10,620 nucleotides of DNA from DATKMG01 sp035541995 (GTDB lineage Bacteria > Acidobacteriota > Terriglobia > Versatilivoradales > Versatilivoraceae): contig DATKMG010000481.1 of NCBI GenBank assembly GCA_035541995.1, positions 1 to 10,620 of the forward strand. Direction: 5' to 3'. Every line of letters begins with the position of its first letter. Position 1 is the stretch's first letter. Positions 6,975 to 10,620 of the stretch are shown one piece after another. The notes below the pieces were generated by a model. The model was not told where the DNA came from. It saw only the letters and a program-made list of their open reading frames with translations, and made no database searches. Position numbers and translations under genes: made by a program.

Positions 6975-9269
6975 TTAGCCCCGGGAGAGTTCAGCCAGCG
7001 ACTTGTGGGCGTCGTCCGCATGGGCGAACTTGGGATCGAGCGCCAGCGCGCGTTCCAAATGCTCCTTGGCGCGAGGCTTGTCATTCACTTTCTGGTAGGC
7101 CAACCCCAGGTGGTAATGCAAACTGGGGTCATTGGGGGCAATTTTCACCGCCTCTTCGAGCAGGTCTATGGCCGAGCGGTAGACTCCCTTCTGATAATAG
7201 GCCCACGCGAGTGTGTCCGCGGTTCCCGGCGATTCCGGCATTTTGCTCCGAGCGGTCTGGGCCAATGAGAGGGCAGCGTCCGTGTTTCCTCCGTGCTCGA
7301 GCATCGAGTAGGCGAGGTTATTGGCGGCGAGGCCGTTATCGGGATCGATTCCCAGTGCCTGGTGGTACATAGCTTGGGCTTTCTGCCAGTCGCCAGCCCC
7401 ATCCTGCAACACTCCCATCAGGATGTAGCCCCTTACGTCACCAGGGTTCTTTTGAAGCAGTTGTTGGTAACTTGCCAAGGCTTTGTCCCGCTCACCTCGG
7501 AAAACTTGGACCTGGCCGAGGAGCGCATATGCGTCCACGTTATCCTTGTCGAGCTCCGTTGCCTTTTGCAGGGCCTCTTCCGCTTTGCCATAGTCCCTCT
7601 GGCCAATCCACAATTCTCCCAGGAGTGAATAATAGGAGCCGTTGTTGGGGGTCACTTTAATCTGGGCCTCGACGCGGCTGATCGCTTTCTCAGCCTCCTT
7701 TTGCAGGAGGTAGGTTCGAACCAGCCCACGCAGGGCATCAGTCAAATTGGGATCACGCTTGAGAGCGTCCTCGAAAAGACCTTCGGCTTCCTTATACTGT
7801 TTCTGTGCCGTCCGCCATTGCCCCATCCGAGTATATCCCAGAGGGTTCTGAGGGGCGACCTCAATGGCCTTTTTGAGGTCGGCTTCTACTCCTGCCTTAT
7901 CGTTTTGATGGGCTTTGACGATGGACCGGAAATCATAGCCGACCGGCGACGAAGGTAAGATCCGGATCAAAGCCTCGGCGCTTTGACTGAGTTGGTCCAT
8001 ATCGCCCTCGCGTTGGGCTGCCTGGGCCAGCACGATTTGTGCGTCCGCCATGTCCGGCCGCAACTTCACAGCTTCCTTCCATTCCGAAATGGCAAGATGG
8101 GCTTTGCCTACCTGATTGTAAGCGAGACCCAAGTAATAGTGGCCCGGGGCGTTGTTCGGGCTTGTCTTGAGGGCGGACTCGAGCATGGGAATGGCATCGT
8201 TAGCCCGGCCTTGACGGATCCAGATCTCGCTCTTGGCAATGCGATACTCGGGGCTGGCGGGGTTCTGCTTCAAGAGTTCCTCATTGAGTTTGGCTGCCTC
8301 ATCCAGCCGGTTTCGTTCAATGAGCAAGGCCACATAGTTCTGTTTCACTTGGAGGTCTTTGGGATGCTCCTTGACGAGCGAGGCATACTCCTCCATGGCC
8401 TTGTCCGTCTGCCGGGTGAGAACGTAGTAGTCGCCGAGCATCCGGTATCCGGCGGGGTTATCCCGCAAATCTTGCTTGGCTCGTTTGAGGACGTCGGTGG
8501 CCGCGTCCCTTTTTCCTTCTGCCAAATAAACACCTGCGAGGGCTTGCCTGGGGGCGGTACTCTTGGGATCAAGTTCGATCGCGTGCTGGTACTGCTGCTC
8601 TGCATCTGGAAGACGACGCTGTTGCACGTAGAAGGTTCCCAAAGCCATGACCGGTTTCAGGGCACGGGAGTCGATAGCAATGGCCTTCTTGTAGCTTTCC
8701 TCAGCGGCCGCCGGTTGCTGGGCATTGACTTGCAGAAGCGCGAGGTTGATATAGGAATCCGCCCGGTTCGGGGCCAGGTCTATCGCTTTCTTCATTTCCT
8801 CCAGAGACTGGTCGGGGTTGCCGAGGGCCGCGGTGGTGTTAGCGAGGAGGGTCTGCGCCTCAACATTATGGGGGTCGGCCGCGAGCACCAGCTTGGCTAT
8901 ATTTTGCGCGCCGGGGAAGTCCCGGCCGGCAAAGTGAAGGTTGCCCAGGGTGACTTGGGCCTTCCAGTTCTTGGGAGCCAGGGCAACCGCGCGTGTCAAT
9001 TCGGCACTGGCTGCTTGCCACATCCCCAGCCGTTCGTAGCACACCCCTAGTTCGTAATGAGCGTCGGCAAAGTCCGGGTCAATCTTGATGGCGTTCTGGA
9101 GTTGGATTGCGGCCGCGCGGAAATTTCCCTTTTCGAAGTAACTGACGGCACTCTTGTAATATCGCTGCTTCCGGGCGCCGGGACTCCAATAAGAGCAGTT
9201 AGTTAGGAACATCGCCGCAAGTGCGACTAGGAGGAATGTGCAGAGCTGCGACCTATATCGTTTTCCCAT
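6975..9269 (-). CDS. TPR-repeat lipoprotein, 764 aa
   Basis: A signal peptide with basic start (MGKRYR) and hydrophobic core (about 9-21) ends in a lipobox FLTNC, so C25 is the likely lipidated residue. Serine at +2 would favour the outer membrane if Lol rules hold in this organism. From about residue 35 to the C-terminus the chain is made of 34-residue TPR units, roughly twenty, with A/L/Y patterns and DP or P closing each pair. Such superhelices act as protein-binding scaffolds in the envelope. Length and the late ANNLAYSMLE and TADTLAWAYYQKG units recall the PrsT-type TPR proteins of exosortase/exopolysaccharide loci, but that is memory, not a search. GGAG 13 nt upstream and GAG 4 nt upstream of the ATG are weak ribosome sites. 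Together with the 17-nt overlap with the small gene upstream, this suggests translational coupling. Confidence 0.93.
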   Translation of the reverse strand: MGKRYRSQLCTFLLVALAAMFLTNCSYWSPGARKQRYYKSAVSYFEKGNFRAAAIQLQNAIKIDPDFADAHYELGVCYERLGMWQAASAELTRAVALAPKNWKAQVTLGNLHFAGRDFPGAQNIAKLVLAADPHNVEAQTLLANTTAALGNPDQSLEEMKKAIDLAPNRADSYINLALLQVNAQQPAAAEESYKKAIAIDSRALKPVMALGTFYVQQRRLPDAEQQYQHAIELDPKSTAPRQALAGVYLAEGKRDAATDVLKRAKQDLRDNPAGYRMLGDYYVLTRQTDKAMEEYASLVKEHPKDLQVKQNYVALLIERNRLDEAAKLNEELLKQNPASPEYRIAKSEIWIRQGRANDAIPMLESALKTSPNNAPGHYYLGLAYNQVGKAHLAISEWKEAVKLRPDMADAQIVLAQAAQREGDMDQLSQSAEALIRILPSSPVGYDFRSIVKAHQNDKAGVEADLKKAIEVAPQNPLGYTRMGQWRTAQKQYKEAEGLFEDALKRDPNLTDALRGLVRTYLLQKEAEKAISRVEAQIKVTPNNGSYYSLLGELWIGQRDYGKAEEALQKATELDKDNVDAYALLGQVQVFRGERDKALASYQQLLQKNPGDVRGYILMGVLQDGAGDWQKAQAMYHQALGIDPDNGLAANNLAYSMLEHGGNTDAALSLAQTARSKMPESPGTADTLAWAYYQKGVYRSAIDLLEEAVKIAPNDPSLHYHLGLAYQKVNDKPRAKEHLERALALDPKFAHADDAHKSLAELSRG

Positions 9270-9447
9270 GATTCTCGGCTTTCTCCAGCAACGTGCTGAG
9301 GAGATTTTGCTTCATGACAATAATGCAGGCAAACGAGAGAAGAAGCACGTTAGCAACCAAGACGGGCGGCGCCAGGCGAGTTCGATCATTGCGTGGAAAA
9401 TGGAGGTAAGGAAACCAGTTAGTATCCATTTGATGGGGTTGCCGCAC
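9253..9447 (-). CDS. Small single-span membrane protein coupled to the TPR lipoprotein
   Basis: It encodes 64 aa from the GTG at 9447. The start is chosen because GGAGG, the strongest Shine-Dalgarno match of the region, lies 6 nt upstream. The frame also has an ATG at 9429 with no ribosome site. Residues 1-26 are polar with several Arg, 27-45 form one hydrophobic helix (PPVLVANVLLLSFACIIVM), and 46-64 are a polar, charged tail. It is probably anchored in the inner membrane. Its stop lies inside the next gene: the two overlap by 17 nt, so they are likely co-translated and may interact. I recognise no family. The longer frame up to 9564 has no supporting ribosome site. Confidence 0.6.
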   Translation of the reverse strand: MRQPHQMDTNWFPYLHFPRNDRTRLAPPVLVANVLLLSFACIIVMKQNLLSTLLEKAENHGKTI

Positions 9448-9493
9448 GAGCCTCCTCCAGAGATGTCGAGTAGTGTGGCAAGTGATGGAATTC

Positions 9494-9652
9494 GCTTGCC
9501 CTAAAAGGGAAATCCGATTCCACTCTGGGGAAAGGGCGTTTGGTCCCTCGTCCGAGAGTCGCAATACGGCACGAGTGGACGATCATCCTGGTCTACTCAG
9601 AAGCAGATATTGCCCTCCAAACAATGGAAAACATTTTCCACTTAGGGCAAGC
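9494..9652. repeat. 11-bp inverted repeat pair GCTTGCCCTAA / TTAGGGCAAGC
   Basis: GCTTGCCCTAA at 9494-9504 is the exact reverse complement of TTAGGGCAAGC at 9642-9652, with 137 bp between them. The second arm and a further TTGCCCT at 9610-9616 also frame the palindrome at 9625-9640. The layout suggests spaced binding sites for one regulator, possibly looping, in front of the TPR operon. Confidence 0.5.
9625..9640. promoter_or_regulatory. 16-bp palindrome TGGAAAA-CA-TTTTCCA, candidate operator
   Basis: Two perfect 7-bp arms are separated by 2 bp. The element is nested inside a second inverted pair, TTGCCCT (9610-9616) and AGGGCAA (9644-9650). It lies 178-193 bp upstream of the small-protein start, the usual range for an enhancer or operator. 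The binding protein is unknown. Confidence 0.45.
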
Positions 9653-9871
9653 TGTCCCCTGATGGGGCCGAATGCTGGTCCTTAATCCTGCACATCTTGA
9701 AATCGGCCGGGCCGTGGAGGGTGCCACAAGGGAACGCCGATTTGAACCGTTTACCCGCCCTATAGCATTGTATCGCAATAAGATACCGTTTGCCAGTCTC
9801 AGGGTCTACGCCACAGTCTTTTGGACACTATCCTCCCGGATTCCTCCTTTGGTACCCGAGAAAGGTGAACT

Positions 9872-9887
9872 CCAAGGGTCCCCTTGG
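9872..9887. promoter_or_regulatory. 16-bp palindrome CCAAGGG-TC-CCCTTGG, candidate enhancer
   Basis: Two perfect 7-bp arms are separated by 2 bp, the same geometry as the palindrome at 9625 but another sequence. It lies 155-170 bp upstream of the -24 element of the sigma-54 promoter at 10042, a typical distance for an activator binding site. Confidence 0.45.
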
Positions 9888-10041
9888 GTCATGAGGGAAA
9901 CGATTTGCCACTTTATGGTAAATTGCCCGGAAGGAGTGGATCTGATATGATTTTTGCCTCCCAGACCACTTGGATTGGCAACCAACTGAAAAACAATGGC
10001 TTGCCTTCGAAATTGAATCGTAGGGCTGTGCTTTTTGAGAT

Positions 10042-10057
10042 TGGCCTACGCCTTGCT
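10042..10057 (+). promoter_or_regulatory. Sigma-54 (-24/-12) promoter for the third activator
   Basis: TGGCCTACGCCTTGCT has the -24 TGGC and -12 TTGCT elements with exact GG-N10-GC spacing, matching 9 of 12 defined consensus positions. Transcription would start near 10068, about 54 nt before the ATG at 10122. No comparable sigma-70 promoter is seen there. It implies that expression of the third activator depends on one of the sigma-54 activators. Confidence 0.55.
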
Positions 10058-10121
10058 CTTTTCGAGATACCCGACTCATACGGTCTTAAGGTCTGTGAAA
10101 GGATCTATTACGCATTTGGTA

Positions 10122-10620
10122 ATGAGTGCCAAAGACGCTGGCGTGGTGGGGAGCAGGGGCAAACCCCCTTCGACCCTTTCAGATGAGTTGTATTTTGTCG
10201 ATTCCATCAGTCCCGCCACTAGCCTGGTGGAGCGGATCATCACTGAGATTGCGCCCACAGATATCCCGGTGCTTATCCTGGGGGAAAGTGGTTCGGGAAA
10301 AGATATAACGGCCCAGCGCATCCACCGTCTTTCCCGGCACCGAAGCGAATCGTTCGCCAAGTTGACATGTACCAACCTGTCTACAAGAGAACTGGAGAAT
10401 CTCCTGTCCGGTGGAGAGTCCAACGGGATCGTCGAGCGTCTATCCGATGCCGGGACAGTCCTGTTCGACGAGATCGGGGATCTGGAACCCGCGTGCCAGC
10501 CCAAACTGCTTCATGCTCTCCGTGACGGCAACCCAGGCCCCCAGTATAATTTGATCCGTGCCCGGGTGATTTCCTCCAGTGCTCGCAACCTGGAAGAGGA
10601 GATTCGTCAAGGACGCTTTC
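10122..10620 (+). CDS. Degenerate NtrC-type AAA+ regulator lacking GAFTGA (3'-truncated by window)
   Basis: The frame runs from ATG 10122 to the window edge (166 aa seen). The start is uncertain: AAAGGA ends 18 nt before this ATG, and TTG 10116 is an alternative. There is no N-terminal receiver; after about 20 polar residues the AAA+ domain begins. Walker A GESGSGKD (54-61) and Walker B TVLFDE (112-117) are present. Where its two neighbours have ELFGYE-GAFTGA and a following loop, this protein has LLSGGESNGIVERL, about nine residues shorter, so the sigma-54-contacting loop is gone. In sensor I the usual ATN is SSA, losing the Asn. It may still bind ATP but probably cannot open sigma-54 complexes. 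Known precedents for AAA+ regulators without GAFTGA act at sigma-70 promoters (Rhodobacter NtrC) or as repressors (TyrR type). The C-terminal part and any helix-turn-helix lie outside the window. Confidence 0.85.
   Translation, partial: MSAKDAGVVGSRGKPPSTLSDELYFVDSISPATSLVERIITEIAPTDIPVLILGESGSGKDITAQRIHRLSRHRSESFAKLTCTNLSTRELENLLSGGESNGIVERLSDAGTVLFDEIGDLEPACQPKLLHALRDGNPGPQYNLIRARVISSSARNLEEEIRQGRF

Larger units (their letters stand above)
9448..10121. other. 674-bp divergent intergenic region, rich in inverted repeats
   Basis: This region lies between the minus-strand small-protein/TPR operon and the third activator. It holds two perfect 16-bp palindromes, an 11-bp inverted repeat spread over 159 bp, many TTGCC/GGCAA copies and one sigma-54 promoter reading right. 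For the minus-strand operon I find no sigma-54 site; the best sigma-70 guess is TGGCAA-N17-TACAAT on the minus strand (9767-9795), about 320 nt before the small gene, and it is weak. A plus-strand frame starting at 9948 runs 65 nt into the third activator and I do not call it. Confidence 0.5.

Noticed and set aside
7983..9050. Long open frame (355 codons) on the plus strand opposite the TPR gene
   Set aside because: It is antisense to a clear lipoprotein with about twenty TPR units, has no recognisable domain, and long antisense frames are expected in GC-rich repeats.
6975..9269. Naming this region an exosortase/PEP-CTERM exopolysaccharide locus
   Set aside because: The kinase, regulator and TPR set is reminiscent of PrsK, PrsR and PrsT, but there is no exosortase, PEP-CTERM tail, glycosyltransferase or export gene in the window, and the kinase lacks the membrane and GAF parts of PrsK.
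9486..9499. TGG...TTGC match resembling a sigma-54 promoter
   Set aside because: The GG to GC spacing is 9 bp instead of 10, and sigma-54 is strict about this spacing.
9948..10186. Small plus-strand frame (79 codons) with AAGGAG upstream, before the third activator
   Set aside because: It overlaps the activator start by 65 nt, contains the sigma-54 promoter inside it, and its product has no recognisable feature. If it were real, the activator would have to start later.

Overview
The window looks like accessory chromosome of a moderately GC-rich soil-type bacterium, most likely Acidobacteriota. The reasons are the 'choice-of-anchor D' repeat protein with the hydrophobic tail and closing beta segment common in that phylum, the small tandem-domain protein next to a PilZ protein, and an abundance of sigma-54 activators with a shared ISYxALLYKIR recognition helix. 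The taxonomic call comes from remembered family features, not from a search.

Layout. Positions 2-1552 (+) are the 3' part of a large surface or secreted repeat protein cut by the window edge. Facing it are two small minus-strand genes in one likely operon: a PilZ (c-di-GMP receptor) protein at 2078-2413 and a two-repeat beta-rich protein at 1568-2032. A 300-bp divergent control region (2414-2714) carries a good sigma-70 promoter. A plus-strand regulatory run follows: a soluble histidine kinase (2715-3665), an NtrC-type sigma-54 response regulator (3819-5255), a 575-bp gap with a G-quadruplex motif and regulatory candidates, and a receiver-less sigma-54 activator (5831-6904). Convergent to that is a TPR lipoprotein of about 20 repeats (6975-9269, minus), preceded by a 64-aa single-span membrane protein that overlaps its start by 17 nt. 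A 674-bp divergent intergenic region (9448-10121) holds two 16-bp palindromes, a long-range 11-bp inverted repeat and a sigma-54 promoter candidate. It leads into a third AAA+ activator (10122 to window end) that lacks the sigma-54-contacting GAFTGA loop.

How the parts may work together (inference): the kinase and NtrC-type regulator probably form one signalling pair. The second activator has almost the same DNA-recognition helix and may read the same or overlapping enhancers. The third activator seems to be made from a sigma-54 promoter but appears unable to contact sigma-54 itself, so it may be a downstream modulator. PilZ, the TPR lipoprotein and the repeat protein suggest that cell-surface, exopolysaccharide or biofilm functions are controlled, but no biosynthesis or export enzyme lies inside the window, so the regulon is not shown here.
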